The notes under the pieces were generated by a model that had not been told where the DNA came from, ran no database searches, and saw only the letters and a program-made list of their open reading frames with translations. From NCBI RefSeq assembly GCF_001905125.1, contig NZ_LWLE01000020.1:1-64000 (forward strand): 64,000 nucleotides of DNA, read 5' to 3'. The position numbers were made by a program, and so were the translations under genes. Below are positions 33,149 to 41,913 of the stretch, one piece after another. Position 1 is the stretch's first letter; every line of letters starts with the position of its first letter. The stretch is from Streptomyces sp. TSRI0281. Lineage in GTDB: Bacteria > Actinomycetota > Actinomycetes > Streptomycetales > Streptomycetaceae.

Positions 33149-34522
33149 GTGAAGGAAATCCTGGACGCGATCCAATCGCAGGACAGCACCGCCGCGGACT
33201 TCGCGGCCCTGTCCATCCCCGAGTCGTACCGCGCGGTGACCGTGCACAAGGACGAGACGGACATGTTCGCCGGGCTCGCCACCCGCGACAAGGACCCCCG
33301 CAAGTCGCTGCACCTGGACGAGGTCCCGGTGCCCGAACTGGGCCCCGGCGAGGCGCTGGTCGCCGTCATGGCCAGCTCGGTGAACTACAACTCCGTCTGG
33401 ACCTCCATCTTCGAGCCGATGTCCACCTTCGGCTTCCTGGAGCGGTACGGAAAGCTCAGCGAGCTCACCAAGCGCCATGACCTCCCGTACCACGTCATCG
33501 GCTCCGACCTGGCGGGCGTCGTCCTGCGCACCGGCCCCGGCGTCAACGCCTGGAAGCCGGGCGACGAGGTCGTCGCGCACTGCCTCTCGGTCGAGCTGGA
33601 GTCCTCGGACGGCCACAACGACACGATGCTCGACCCCGAGCAGCGCATCTGGGGCTTCGAGACCAACTTCGGCGGGCTCGCGGAGATCGCCCTCGTCAAG
33701 TCCAACCAGCTGATGCCCAAGCCTCAGCACCTCAGTTGGGAGGAGGCCGCGGCTCCCGGCCTGGTCAACTCCACCGCGTACCGCCAGCTCGTCTCGCGCA
33801 ACGGCGCGGGCATGAAGCAGGGCGACAACGTGCTGATCTGGGGTGCCAGCGGCGGCCTCGGCTCCTACGCGACGCAGTTCGCGCTGGCCGGCGGCGCCAA
33901 TCCGGTCTGTGTCGTCTCCAGCGACCAGAAGGCGGACATCTGCCGGCGGATGGGCGCGACCGCGATCATCGACCGCAGCGCCGAGGACTACCGGTTCTGG
34001 AAGGACGAGCACCACCAGGACCCGCGTGAGTGGAAGCGGTTCGGCAAGCGCATCCGCGAGCTGACCGGCGGCGAGGACGTGGACATCGTCTTCGAGCACC
34101 CGGGCCGCGAGACGTTCGGCGCCTCGGTCTACGTGACCCGCAAGGGCGGCACGATCGTCACCTGCGCCTCGACCTCGGGCTACCACCACGAGTACGACAA
34201 CCGCTATCTGTGGATGTCGCTGAAGAGGATCGTGGGCTCGCACTTCGCCAACTACCGCGAGGCGTGGGAGGCCAACCGGCTGGTCGCCAAGGGCAAGATC
34301 CACCCCACGCTCTCCAAGGTCTACACCCTGGAGCAGACCGGCCAGGCCGCCCACGACGTCCACCGCAATCTCCACCAGGGCAAGGTCGGCGTCCTCGCGC
34401 TGGCACCCCGCGAGGGTCTGGGCGTGCGGGACGAGGAGCTGCGCGAGCGGCACATCGACGCCATCAACCTGTTCCGGGACGCTCCTGCGGAGCGGACCGT
34501 CCGATCCAGCCGGAACGTCTGA
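33149..34522 (+). CDS. ccr: Crotonyl-CoA carboxylase/reductase
   Basis: The 457-residue enzyme performs NADPH-dependent reductive carboxylation of crotonyl-CoA to (2S)-ethylmalonyl-CoA in the cytoplasm. All four CO2-binding residues reported for the Kitasatospora setae enzyme occur at identical numbers: Asn81 (SSVNYNSVW), Phe170-Glu171 (IWGFETNFGG) and His365 (IVGSHFANY). Glu151, Asn157 and Asn218, implicated in subunit communication, are also present. The NADPH site is WGASGGLGSYATQFAL. The GTG at 33149 has GGAGG seven bases before it. It heads the ethylmalonyl-CoA block and is 10 bases from meaA. In streptomycetes it also supplies ethylmalonyl-CoA extender units. Confidence 0.97.
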   Translation: MKEILDAIQSQDSTAADFAALSIPESYRAVTVHKDETDMFAGLATRDKDPRKSLHLDEVPVPELGPGEALVAVMASSVNYNSVWTSIFEPMSTFGFLERYGKLSELTKRHDLPYHVIGSDLAGVVLRTGPGVNAWKPGDEVVAHCLSVELESSDGHNDTMLDPEQRIWGFETNFGGLAEIALVKSNQLMPKPQHLSWEEAAAPGLVNSTAYRQLVSRNGAGMKQGDNVLIWGASGGLGSYATQFALAGGANPVCVVSSDQKADICRRMGATAIIDRSAEDYRFWKDEHHQDPREWKRFGKRIRELTGGEDVDIVFEHPGRETFGASVYVTRKGGTIVTCASTSGYHHEYDNRYLWMSLKRIVGSHFANYREAWEANRLVAKGKIHPTLSKVYTLEQTGQAAHDVHRNLHQGKVGVLALAPREGLGVRDEELRERHIDAINLFRDAPAERTVRSSRNV

Positions 34523-34532
34523 GGTTCTCCAG

Positions 34533-36545
34533 ATGACTGAGCGTCACAAGGACAGGCCCTGGCTCATGCGGACCTACGCCGGTCACTCGACCGCCGAGGC
34601 GTCCAACGAGCTGTACCGGCGCAACCTCGCCAAGGGCCAGACAGGTCTGTCGGTCGCCTTCGACCTGCCGACACAGACCGGCTACGACCCCGATCACATC
34701 CTCGCCCGGGGCGAGGTGGGCCGGGTCGGCGTGCCCGTCTCCCACCTCGGCGACATGCGACGGCTGTTCCAGGACATCCCGCTGGAGCAGATGAACACGT
34801 CGATGACCATCAACGCGACGGCGATGTGGCTGCTGGCGCTCTATCAGGTGGTCGCGGAGGAACAGGGCGCGGACCCGGACAAGCTCCAGGGCACCACGCA
34901 GAACGACATCGTGAAGGAGTACCTCTCGCGCGGGACCCATGTCTTCCCGCCGGGTCCCTCGCTGCGGCTGACCACCGACATGATCACGTACACGGTCGGC
35001 CGCATCCCCAAGTGGAACCCGATCAACATCTGCAGCTACCACCTCCAGGAGGCGGGAGCCACTCCCGTCCAGGAGATCGCCTACGCGATGTCGACCGCCA
35101 TCGCGGTGCTGGACGCGGTGCGCGACTCCGGACAGGTGCCCGAGGAGAAGTTCGGCGACGTCGTCGCGCGCATCTCCTTCTTCGTGAACGCGGGTGTCCG
35201 CTTCATCGAGGAGATGTGCAAGATGCGCGCCTTCGGCCGTATCTGGGACCGCGTCACCCGCGAGCGGTACGGCATCGCCGATCCCAAGCAGCGCCGCTTC
35301 CGCTACGGCGTCCAGGTCAACTCCCTCGGCCTGACCGAGGCGCAGCCGGAGAACAACGTCCAGCGCATCGTCCTGGAGATGCTGGCCGTCACCCTCTCCA
35401 AGGACGCCCGCGCCCGCGCCGTCCAGCTGCCGGCCTGGAACGAGGCGCTGGGGCTCCCGCGCCCCTGGGACCAGCAGTGGTCGCTCCGCATCCAGCAGGT
35501 CCTGGCCCATGAGAGCGACCTGCTGGAGTACGAGGACATCTTCGCCGGTTCGCATGTCATCGAGGCCAAGGTGGACTCACTGGTCACCGAGTCGCTCGCG
35601 GAGATCGACCGGATCCAGCAGATGGGCGGCGCGATGGCCGCCGTCGAGTCCGGCTACCTCAAGTCCGAGCTGGTCTCCTCGCACGCCGCGCGGCGGGCCC
35701 GGATCGAGGGCGGCGAGGAGAAGATCGTCGGCGTCAACATCTACGAGACGACCGAGCCCAACCCGCTCACCGCCGACCTGGACGGCGCGATCATGACGGT
35801 GGACCCGGCGAACGAGGCCCGTGTCGTCGCCGCCCTGCACCAGTGGCGCGACAACCGGGACGAGGCCCGCGCCACCGAGGCGCTCGCCGCGCTCAAGAAG
35901 GCCGCCGCCGGCACCAAGAACATGATGGAAGCGACCGTGGAGTGCGCCCGCGCGGGGGTCACCACCGGCGAGTGGTCCTGGGCGCTGCGGGACGTCTTCG
36001 GCGAGTTCCGGGCGCCGACGGGTGTCTCGTCCGCGCCGGTCGCCGTCACCGCCGAGGCGGGCACCCCGCTCGCCCTCGTCCGGGAGAAGGTCACCCGCAC
36101 CGCGGGCGACCTCGGCGTGGGGCGGCTGCGGCTGCTGGTCGGCAAGCCGGGTCTGGACGGGCACTCCAACGGCGCCGAGCAGATCGCCGTACGGGCCCGT
36201 GACGCCGGGTTCGAAGTGGTCTACCAGGGGATCAGGCTGACCCCCGAGCAGATCGTCGACGCCGCCCTGGCCGAGGACGTGCACTGCGTCGGCCTGTCCA
36301 TCCTGTCCGGTTCGCACGCCGAGCTGGTTCCGGATGTGCTCCACCGGCTGCGCGAGGCCGGCGCGACCGACATCCCGGTGATCGCGGGAGGCATCATTCC
36401 GCCCGCCGACGCCGCCGCCCTCATCGGCGCCGGTGTCGCCGCCGTCTTCACCCCGAAGGACTTCGGCATCACGGAGATCATCGGCCGTATCGTCGACGAG
36501 ATCCGGAAAGCGAACAAGCTCGACCCTCTGGAGGTCCCCGCATGA
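34533..36545 (+). CDS. meaA: Ethylmalonyl-CoA mutase (B12-dependent)
   Basis: The 670-residue protein is a single-chain acyl-CoA mutase. The N-terminal barrel domain (MRTYAGHSTAEASNELYRRNLAKGQTGLSVAFDLPTQTGYDPDH, TTQNDIVKEYLSRGTHVFPPGPSLRL) is followed by a C-terminal B12-binding domain with GLDGHSNGAEQ, giving the Asp542-x-His544-x-x-Gly547 cobalt-ligand motif, and SILSGSHAELV. It rearranges (2R)-ethylmalonyl-CoA to (2S)-methylsuccinyl-CoA. Assignment as ethylmalonyl- rather than methylmalonyl-CoA mutase rests on its position directly after ccr and the MeaA-like length. It overlaps the downstream lyase by four bases (ATGA). Confidence 0.93.
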   Translation: MTERHKDRPWLMRTYAGHSTAEASNELYRRNLAKGQTGLSVAFDLPTQTGYDPDHILARGEVGRVGVPVSHLGDMRRLFQDIPLEQMNTSMTINATAMWLLALYQVVAEEQGADPDKLQGTTQNDIVKEYLSRGTHVFPPGPSLRLTTDMITYTVGRIPKWNPINICSYHLQEAGATPVQEIAYAMSTAIAVLDAVRDSGQVPEEKFGDVVARISFFVNAGVRFIEEMCKMRAFGRIWDRVTRERYGIADPKQRRFRYGVQVNSLGLTEAQPENNVQRIVLEMLAVTLSKDARARAVQLPAWNEALGLPRPWDQQWSLRIQQVLAHESDLLEYEDIFAGSHVIEAKVDSLVTESLAEIDRIQQMGGAMAAVESGYLKSELVSSHAARRARIEGGEEKIVGVNIYETTEPNPLTADLDGAIMTVDPANEARVVAALHQWRDNRDEARATEALAALKKAAAGTKNMMEATVECARAGVTTGEWSWALRDVFGEFRAPTGVSSAPVAVTAEAGTPLALVREKVTRTAGDLGVGRLRLLVGKPGLDGHSNGAEQIAVRARDAGFEVVYQGIRLTPEQIVDAALAEDVHCVGLSILSGSHAELVPDVLHRLREAGATDIPVIAGGIIPPADAAALIGAGVAAVFTPKDFGITEIIGRIVDEIRKANKLDPLEVPA

Positions 36546-37516
36546 CCACGCCCACGACGCCCGTGAACCGTCTGCGTCCGCGCCGTTCCTGTCTCGCCGT
36601 GCCGGGCTCGAACCCGCGCTTCCTGGAGAAGGCCCAGGGCCTCCCGGCCGACCAGGTCTTCCTGGACCTGGAGGACGCCTGCGCGCCGCTCGCCAAGGAG
36701 GGCGCCCGCCACCACATCGTCGACGCGCTCAACAAGGGTGACTGGACGGGCAAGACCCGGGTCGTGCGGGTCAACGACTGGACGACGCACTGGACGTACC
36801 GCGACGTCATCACGGTCGTCGAGGGCGCCGGGCCGAACCTCGACTGCATCATGCTGCCGAAGGTCCAGGACGCCCAGCAGGTCGTGGCCCTGGACCTCCT
36901 GCTGACCCAGATCGAGAAGACGATGGGCTTCGAGGTCGGCCGGATCGGCATCGAGGCGCAGATCGAGAACGCCAAGGGCCTGGTGAACATCGACGACATC
37001 GCCGCGGCCTCGCCCCGGCTGGAGACGCTGATCTTCGGCCCGGCCGACTTCATGGCCTCGATCAACATGAAGACCCTGGTGGTGGGCCAGCAGCCGCCCG
37101 GCTACGGCGCGGACGCCTACCACTACATCCTGATGCGCATCCTGATGGCCGCCCGTACCCACGATCTCCAGGCGATCGACGGCCCCTTCCTCCAGATCCG
37201 CGACGTGGACGCCTACCGCGAGGTCGCGGGCCGTGCCGCCGCTCTCGGCTTCGACGGCAAGTGGGTACTGCACCCCGGCCAGGTCGACGCGGCCAACGAG
37301 GTGTTCTCGCCCTCGCAGGAGGACTACGACCACGCCGAACTGATCCTGGACGCCTACGACTGGTACACCTCCGAGGCCGGCGGCAAGAAGGGCTCGGCGA
37401 TGCTCGGCGACGAGATGATCGACGAGGCCAGCCGCAAGATGGCCCTCGTCATCGCGGGCAAGGGCCGTGCGGCCGGTATGCCGCGCACCTCGACGTTCGA
37501 AGCGCCGGAGGCCTGA
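36542..37516 (+). CDS. L-malyl-CoA/beta-methylmalyl-CoA lyase (HpcH/HpaI-CitE family)
   Basis: The 324-residue protein is a CitE-like CoA-ester lyase: PRRSCLAVPGSNPRFLEKA (substrate loop), DQVFLDLEDACAP with a metal-binding Glu/Asp, IMLPKVQDAQQV, IGIEAQIENAKGLVNIDDIAAASPRLETLIFGPADFMAS with the second metal-ligand set, and GKWVLHPGQVDAANEVF. In the ethylmalonyl-CoA pathway this type of enzyme splits beta-methylmalyl-CoA into glyoxylate and propionyl-CoA. It overlaps meaA by four bases with GGAGG upstream, and the hydratase starts three bases after its stop, so all are cotranslated. Confidence 0.9.
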   Translation: MTTPTTPVNRLRPRRSCLAVPGSNPRFLEKAQGLPADQVFLDLEDACAPLAKEGARHHIVDALNKGDWTGKTRVVRVNDWTTHWTYRDVITVVEGAGPNLDCIMLPKVQDAQQVVALDLLLTQIEKTMGFEVGRIGIEAQIENAKGLVNIDDIAAASPRLETLIFGPADFMASINMKTLVVGQQPPGYGADAYHYILMRILMAARTHDLQAIDGPFLQIRDVDAYREVAGRAAALGFDGKWVLHPGQVDAANEVFSPSQEDYDHAELILDAYDWYTSEAGGKKGSAMLGDEMIDEASRKMALVIAGKGRAAGMPRTSTFEAPEA

Positions 37517-37518
37517 TC

Positions 37519-38022
37519 ATGCAGTTCGGACGCACTTTTGAGGAGTTCGAGGTCGGTGCCGTCTACAAGCACTGGCCCGGAAAGACGGTCACGGAATACG
37601 ACGACCACCTCTTCTGCCTGTTGACCATGAATCACCATCCGCTGCACATGGACAGCAACTACGCCGAGAAAACGACCGATTTCGGGAAGAACGTCGTCGT
37701 CGGCAACTACATCTACTCGCTGCTGCTCGGTATGTCGGTGCCGGACGTCTCCGGGAAGGCCATCGCCAACCTGGAGGTCGAATCGCTCAAACACATCGCG
37801 CCGACCTTCCACGGCGACACGGTCTACGGCGAGACCACGGTCCTGGACAAGACCCCGTCGAAGTCCCGCCCCGACCGCGGAATCGTGTACGTGGAGACCA
37901 GGGGATACAAGCAGGACGGCACCGTGGTCTGCGTGTTCCGCCGCAAGGTGATGGTTCCCACCGAGACGTACATCAAGGAGCGCGGCGGCGAGCAGCCCGG
38001 CCGCCCGACGCCTTCCAACTAG
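37519..38022 (+). CDS. Mesaconyl-CoA hydratase (MaoC-like, single hot-dog domain)
   Basis: The 167-residue protein has the MaoC dehydratase pattern: RTFEEFEVGAVYKHWPGKTVTEYDDHLFCLLTMNHHPLHMD, which holds the hydratase Asp and His, then VVGNYIYSLLLGMSVPDVSG and HGDTVYGETTVLDKTPSKSRPDRGIVYVETRGYKQDG. By position it hydrates mesaconyl-C1-CoA to beta-methylmalyl-CoA. Alphaproteobacterial mesaconyl-CoA hydratases are about twice as long with two hot-dog halves; this is a single-domain version that would need to dimerise. GGAGG seven bases upstream supports the start. Confidence 0.88.
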   Translation: MQFGRTFEEFEVGAVYKHWPGKTVTEYDDHLFCLLTMNHHPLHMDSNYAEKTTDFGKNVVVGNYIYSLLLGMSVPDVSGKAIANLEVESLKHIAPTFHGDTVYGETTVLDKTPSKSRPDRGIVYVETRGYKQDGTVVCVFRRKVMVPTETYIKERGGEQPGRPTPSN

Positions 38023-38049
38023 CCGTGTGAAGCCACAGGAGAAGCAGCC

Positions 38050-39255
38050 ATGACGCGACTCGCCCAGACCGCCGGTCTGAACGACATCCAGCAGGAAATC
38101 CTCGCCACGGTCCGGGATTTCGTCGACAAGGAGATCATTCCGGTCGCGACCCGGCTGGAGCACCGCGACGAGTACCCCACCGAGATCGTCGAGGGGCTCA
38201 AGGAACTCGGCCTGTTCGGGCTGATGATTCCCGAGGAGTACGGGGGGCTGGGTGAGTCGCTTCTCACCTATGCGCTGTGCGTGGAGGAAATCGCCCGTGG
38301 CTGGATGAGTGTGTCGGGAATCATCAACACACATTTCATCGTGGCGTACATGCTCAAGCAGCACGGCACACAGGAGCAGAAGGACACGTTCCTGCCGAGG
38401 ATGGCGTTGGGCGAGGTGCGGGGCGCGTTCTCGATGTCCGAGCCGGCGCTCGGCTCGGATGTTTCCGCCATCACGTCCAAGGGCGTCAAGGACGGCGACG
38501 AGTACGTCCTGAACGGCCAGAAGATGTGGCTCACGAACGGCGGCACGTCGAATCTGGTGGCCGTGCTGTGCCGGAGTGACGAAGGACACCCCGAGGGCAC
38601 GGCGCCCCACAAGTCGATGACGACCTTCCTGGTGGAGAAGGAGGCGGGCTTCGGTGAGGTCCGTCCGGGCCTCACCATCCCCGGGAAGATCGACAAGATG
38701 GGGTACAAGGGCGTCGACACGACCGAGCTGATCATGGACGGGCTACGTATTCCGGCCAATCGCGTGCTGGGGGGCACCACCGGCCGGGGGTTTTACCAAA
38801 TGATGGACGGGGTCGAGGTCGGCCGGGTAAATGTGGCGGCGCGTGGCTGCGGCGTCGCACAGCGTGCATTCGAGCTGGGTGTTTCGTACGCCCAGCAGCG
38901 CCACACCTTCGGAAAGCCCATCGCTCAGCACCAGGCGATCCAGTTTAAATTGGCCGAAATGGCCACCAAGGTCGAGGCCGCCCATGCAATGATGGTAAAC
39001 GCGGCCCGCAAAAAGGACTCCGGGGAACGAAACGACCTGGAGGCAGGGATGGCGAAGTACCTCGCCTCCGAGTACTGCAAGGAAGTCGTCGAGGACGCCT
39101 TCCGCATCCACGGCGGTTACGGCTTCTCCAAGGAGTACGAGATCGAGCGCCTCTACCGCGAGGCACCGATGCTGCTGATCGGTGAGGGTACCGCCGAGAT
39201 CCAGAAAATGATCATTGGTCGCCGCCTCCTGGAGGAGTACCGACTTCAGGGCTGA
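38050..39255 (+). CDS. Acyl-CoA dehydrogenase, probable methylsuccinyl-CoA dehydrogenase
   Basis: The 401-residue flavoprotein has standard motifs: GLFGLMIPEEYGGLG, GAFSMSEPALGSD (flavin and substrate contact), QKMWLTNGG, YAQQRHTFGKPIAQHQAIQFKLAEMA, and IHGGYGFSKEYEIERLYREAPMLLIGEGTAEIQKMIIG with the likely catalytic base Glu379. As last gene of the ethylmalonyl-CoA block it should oxidise (2S)-methylsuccinyl-CoA to mesaconyl-CoA, passing electrons to ETF. It is shorter than the roughly 550-residue alphaproteobacterial enzyme. AGGAG eight bases upstream fixes the start. It is 27 bases from the hydratase. Confidence 0.88.
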   Translation: MTRLAQTAGLNDIQQEILATVRDFVDKEIIPVATRLEHRDEYPTEIVEGLKELGLFGLMIPEEYGGLGESLLTYALCVEEIARGWMSVSGIINTHFIVAYMLKQHGTQEQKDTFLPRMALGEVRGAFSMSEPALGSDVSAITSKGVKDGDEYVLNGQKMWLTNGGTSNLVAVLCRSDEGHPEGTAPHKSMTTFLVEKEAGFGEVRPGLTIPGKIDKMGYKGVDTTELIMDGLRIPANRVLGGTTGRGFYQMMDGVEVGRVNVAARGCGVAQRAFELGVSYAQQRHTFGKPIAQHQAIQFKLAEMATKVEAAHAMMVNAARKKDSGERNDLEAGMAKYLASEYCKEVVEDAFRIHGGYGFSKEYEIERLYREAPMLLIGEGTAEIQKMIIGRRLLEEYRLQG

Positions 39256-39345
39256 TTGTCGCTTTCGAGGTGTTTTAGTCGCGAAGAACATCACACCCTG
39301 TCATCCTCGGCCGGTGCCTCTGAGCTGTCCGACTCGGCTGCTGGC

Positions 39346-39376
39346 TTGCCCAGTTGCGGCTCGCAACCGATAGCAT
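39346..39376 (+). promoter_or_regulatory. Candidate psd-pssA promoter
   Basis: TTGCCC (39346-39351) and TAGCAT (39371-39376) are separated by 19 bases. A 6+6 palindrome, GTTGCG-GCT-CGCAAC (39353-39367), lies within the spacer. The spacing is long, so this is tentative, but the palindrome suggests regulated transcription separate from the upstream block. Confidence 0.4.
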
Positions 39377-39435
39377 CGCCGGAAAGCCGCCGTCCCCCGT
39401 TGCCAGCGCGGCATCATCCGCTACGAAGGTCATTC

Positions 39436-40083
39436 ATGCCCGACAGCCATACCTCCGCATCACGCGGTGGGGTCCGCATCGCACGCGGAGCATCGCCGTG
39501 GCTCCTGCCGACCGTCGCCACCGCCGCTCTCAGCCTCACCCGGGCCCGCAAGTCCGGGCGCTGGGCAGCAGTGGCCGTGCCCACCACCGCGCTCGCGGCG
39601 GGCATGCTCTGGTTCTTCCGTGACCCCGAGCGCGAGATCACCGAGGGCCGGGTCATCTCTCCGGCCGACGGTGTGGTGCAGAGCATCATGCCGTGGAAGG
39701 ACGGGCGCACCCGCGTCGCGATCTTCATGAGCCCTCTGAATGTTCACGTCAACCGGGCGCCGCTGGCCGGCACCGTGACGTCCGTCGAGCACATTCCCGG
39801 CGGCTTCGTTCCGGCGTTCAACAAGGAGAGCGAGAACAACGAGCGCGTTGTCTGGCACTTCGACACCGAGCTCGGCGACATCGAGATGGTGCAGATCGCC
39901 GGAGCGGTCGCCCGTCGTATCGTGCCGTACCTCCCGCAGGGTACGAAGGTGGAGCAGGGCGAGCGCATCGGTCTGATCCGCTTCGGCTCGCGCGTCGACA
40001 TCTACCTTCCGGAAGGTATCGATGTCGCGGTCGAGGTCGGCCAGGCCACCACCGCGGGGGTGACTCGAATTGACCGTGATTGA
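39436..40083 (+). CDS. psd: Phosphatidylserine decarboxylase
   Basis: The 215-residue proenzyme is of the short, archaeal-like type. It has two hydrophobic segments (PWLLPTVATAALSLT and WAAVAVPTTALAAGMLWFF), VISPADGVV, IFMSPLNVHVNRAPLAGTV with catalytic-His blocks, and IRFGSRVDIYLP. Self-cleavage between Gly184 and Ser185 would create the pyruvoyl group. The enzyme turns phosphatidylserine into phosphatidylethanolamine at the membrane. GAAGG precedes the ATG. The 3' end overlaps pssA, so both steps of phosphatidylethanolamine synthesis are translated together. Confidence 0.93.
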   Translation: MPDSHTSASRGGVRIARGASPWLLPTVATAALSLTRARKSGRWAAVAVPTTALAAGMLWFFRDPEREITEGRVISPADGVVQSIMPWKDGRTRVAIFMSPLNVHVNRAPLAGTVTSVEHIPGGFVPAFNKESENNERVVWHFDTELGDIEMVQIAGAVARRIVPYLPQGTKVEQGERIGLIRFGSRVDIYLPEGIDVAVEVGQATTAGVTRIDRD

Positions 40084-40933
40084 TCCAGAGACACAGACAG
40101 GCTGGGTGCCGCAGAGCGCCGAGGAGAGCGACTCCGACGGCGCGGAGGACATGCCGCTCTCGATGCGGCTGTCGATAGCGGACACCCTCACTCTCGGTAA
40201 CGCCACCTGCGGATTCATGGCGGTGTACTTCACCACCACGGGCATCCTCATCCCGCACCTCACGGGCAGCGACGAGTCCGGTATGGCCCGGCACTCGGCG
40301 GCCACCGCGGTCATCCTCATGCTCATGGCAGCGGTCTTCGACCTGTTCGACGGGCTCGTGGCACGCAAGCTGCGCTCCTCCCCCATGGGCGCCGAGCTGG
40401 ACAACCTGTCGGACCTGATCAGCTTCGGGCTCGCCCCGGCCTACTTCGTGCTCGTGTACGGAATGGTCGCGGACGACGCCTACCAGCGGGTATCGGCACT
40501 GGCGGCGATCGTGGTGCTGCTGGCGGTGGTGCTCAGGCTGGCGAGATTCTCCTGTGTGACGCTGAAGGACGGCATGTTCCAGGGCATGCCGAGCCCCTTC
40601 GGGGCGCTGACGGTCGTCTCGATCGTGCTCCTGGAGCTGCCCTTCGTACCGACGCTCCTCGCGATCATCGGTGTGGCGTGGCTGATGGTGAGCCGGGTCG
40701 AGTACCCCAAGCCGCGAGGCGTTCTCGCGGTGGCGATGCTCAGCTGGATCGTGGCCGCGATGGGACTGCTCGCCGCATGGGCCTTCGACGCCCCCGGCGG
40801 TCAGCTGCTCCTCCAGACCGGCTGCGCGCTCCAGGTCGTGCTGGGTGCGGTGATCCCGCTCTTCGCGACGGCGCGGCGCGTGAACACGTTCCGCGACAAC
40901 CGGCGCGAGGCACGGGCGGCACAGCTGCCATAG
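40070..40933 (+). CDS. pssA: CDP-diacylglycerol-serine O-phosphatidyltransferase
   Basis: The 287-residue membrane protein contains the CDP-alcohol phosphatidyltransferase signature D-x2-D-G-x2-A-R-x8-G-x3-D-x3-D as DLFDGLVARKLRSSPMGAELDNLSD, with about seven membrane segments. It makes phosphatidylserine from CDP-diacylglycerol and serine, the substrate for the Psd enzyme encoded immediately upstream. The TTG at 40070 is preferred because GGGGGTGA lies about six bases before it; the GTG at 40076 is the alternative. It overlaps psd by 14 bases and is followed by a very strong hairpin. Confidence 0.92.
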   Translation: MTVIDPETQTGWVPQSAEESDSDGAEDMPLSMRLSIADTLTLGNATCGFMAVYFTTTGILIPHLTGSDESGMARHSAATAVILMLMAAVFDLFDGLVARKLRSSPMGAELDNLSDLISFGLAPAYFVLVYGMVADDAYQRVSALAAIVVLLAVVLRLARFSCVTLKDGMFQGMPSPFGALTVVSIVLLELPFVPTLLAIIGVAWLMVSRVEYPKPRGVLAVAMLSWIVAAMGLLAAWAFDAPGGQLLLQTGCALQVVLGAVIPLFATARRVNTFRDNRREARAAQLP

Positions 40934-40948
40934 CCACAGGACGCAGGC

Positions 40949-40998
40949 ACACGCATGAGGGCCCGGATGCTCCCCAGCATCCGGGCCCTCATGCGTGT
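40949..40998. terminator. Large perfect hairpin between pssA and the PIG-L gene
   Basis: Two 23-base arms (40949-40971 and 40976-40998) are exact reverse complements around a four-base CCCC loop. It lies 15 bases past the pssA stop and 24 bases past the stop of the convergent PIG-L gene, so it should end both transcripts. It is the strongest hairpin noticed in the window. Confidence 0.85.
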
Positions 40999-41022
40999 GT
41001 CCGCCGTACGTCTGTGTGCTCG

Positions 41023-41796
41023 CTACCGGGCAGGCTCGGCGGGGGCGAGGGGTTCCAGGCTCCAGATCCGCTCGGTGCGCAGCGGGCCGTTCCGGACCAG
41101 GAAGTCGCCATGGCCGGGGACGAGCGCGGCAAGCTGCGAGGCGTGGCACAGGACCGCCTCCCGCTTCGCCGCCCAGCGGTCGTCTGTCAGCCGCAGTTCG
41201 TGCCGGACGGTGAGACGGTGATCGCGCCGCAGCTCCTGGTACGCGAGGCCGTACGCCTCGCTCTCCGCCAGAGCCTCGCACGCCTGCGCGGTGTCCCACT
41301 CGGGCAGGTGCCCGGTGTACGGCAGATCGGCGTACACCCAGGGTGCGGGGGCTCCCATCTCGGCGAGGACCCGCATGGCGCGCAGCCGTACGGCCCGGTG
41401 GTCGCGCTGGTTGGTGCCGAGCGGGGTGAGGACCCGGGTGCCGGGGGCGAGGCTTCTGAGCAGGGTGTCCAGCGCGGTGGGCTGGAGCCCGCCCTCGACG
41501 TACGGGCCGTCGGGATGGTCGATCGTCACCTGCTCGACGCCGAGCAGCGCGCAGGCCCGCGCGTCCTCGGCCCGGCGGACCCGGTGGGCCTCCGCGCCGG
41601 TGGAGAAGCCGCCGAGGTCGTCCCATCCGGAGGCCGGGACGCCGGCGTCCGGGGCTCCGCCGTGGACGGTGACGACGGCGGTGGGGCCCGGCAGTCCGGG
41701 CAGCAGTCCGGCCAGGGACAGCACGGCGTCGTCGAAGTGCGGCGAGAGGATGACGGTGCGCCAGGGGGGTGGTTCGGATATGGGCAGGGAGGACAT
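41023..41796 (-). CDS. PIG-L family (LmbE-like) deacetylase
   Basis: The 257-residue protein has the PIG-L zinc motif TVILSPHFDDAVLSLAG (His, Asp, Asp; residues about 15-31) and TPLGTNQRDHRAVRLRAMRVL with the third zinc ligand. Family members deacetylate N-acetylglucosamine groups in mycothiol, GPI or antibiotic intermediates. Its best match cannot be told apart here from small-molecule deacetylases of unknown substrate. No signal peptide is present. GGAG about eight bases upstream supports ATG 41796. A DasR-like palindrome lies 100 bases upstream, which would fit control by amino-sugar status. Confidence 0.82.
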   Translation of the reverse strand: MSSLPISEPPPWRTVILSPHFDDAVLSLAGLLPGLPGPTAVVTVHGGAPDAGVPASGWDDLGGFSTGAEAHRVRRAEDARACALLGVEQVTIDHPDGPYVEGGLQPTALDTLLRSLAPGTRVLTPLGTNQRDHRAVRLRAMRVLAEMGAPAPWVYADLPYTGHLPEWDTAQACEALAESEAYGLAYQELRRDHRLTVRHELRLTDDRWAAKREAVLCHASQLAALVPGHGDFLVRNGPLRTERIWSLEPLAPAEPAR

Positions 41797-41895
41797 GTGG
41801 TGCTCCGGAGGTGCTGCGGCAGGGGTGGTGGGCGCGACGGGCCCGGTCGGCCGGACGCGGGCCCGGTCGGAATGGAGCTAACCATCACGACCGCG

Positions 41896-41913
41896 ATTTG
41901 GTCCAGACCAAAT
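41896..41913. promoter_or_regulatory. DasR-like (dre) palindrome
   Basis: ATTTGGTCCAGACCAAAT has perfect 8-base half-sites around CA. Its core TGGTCCAGACCA differs by one base from the published DasR element core TGGTCTAGACCA. It lies 100 bases before the PIG-L start and overlaps the first codon of the MFS remnant. Confidence 0.5.
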
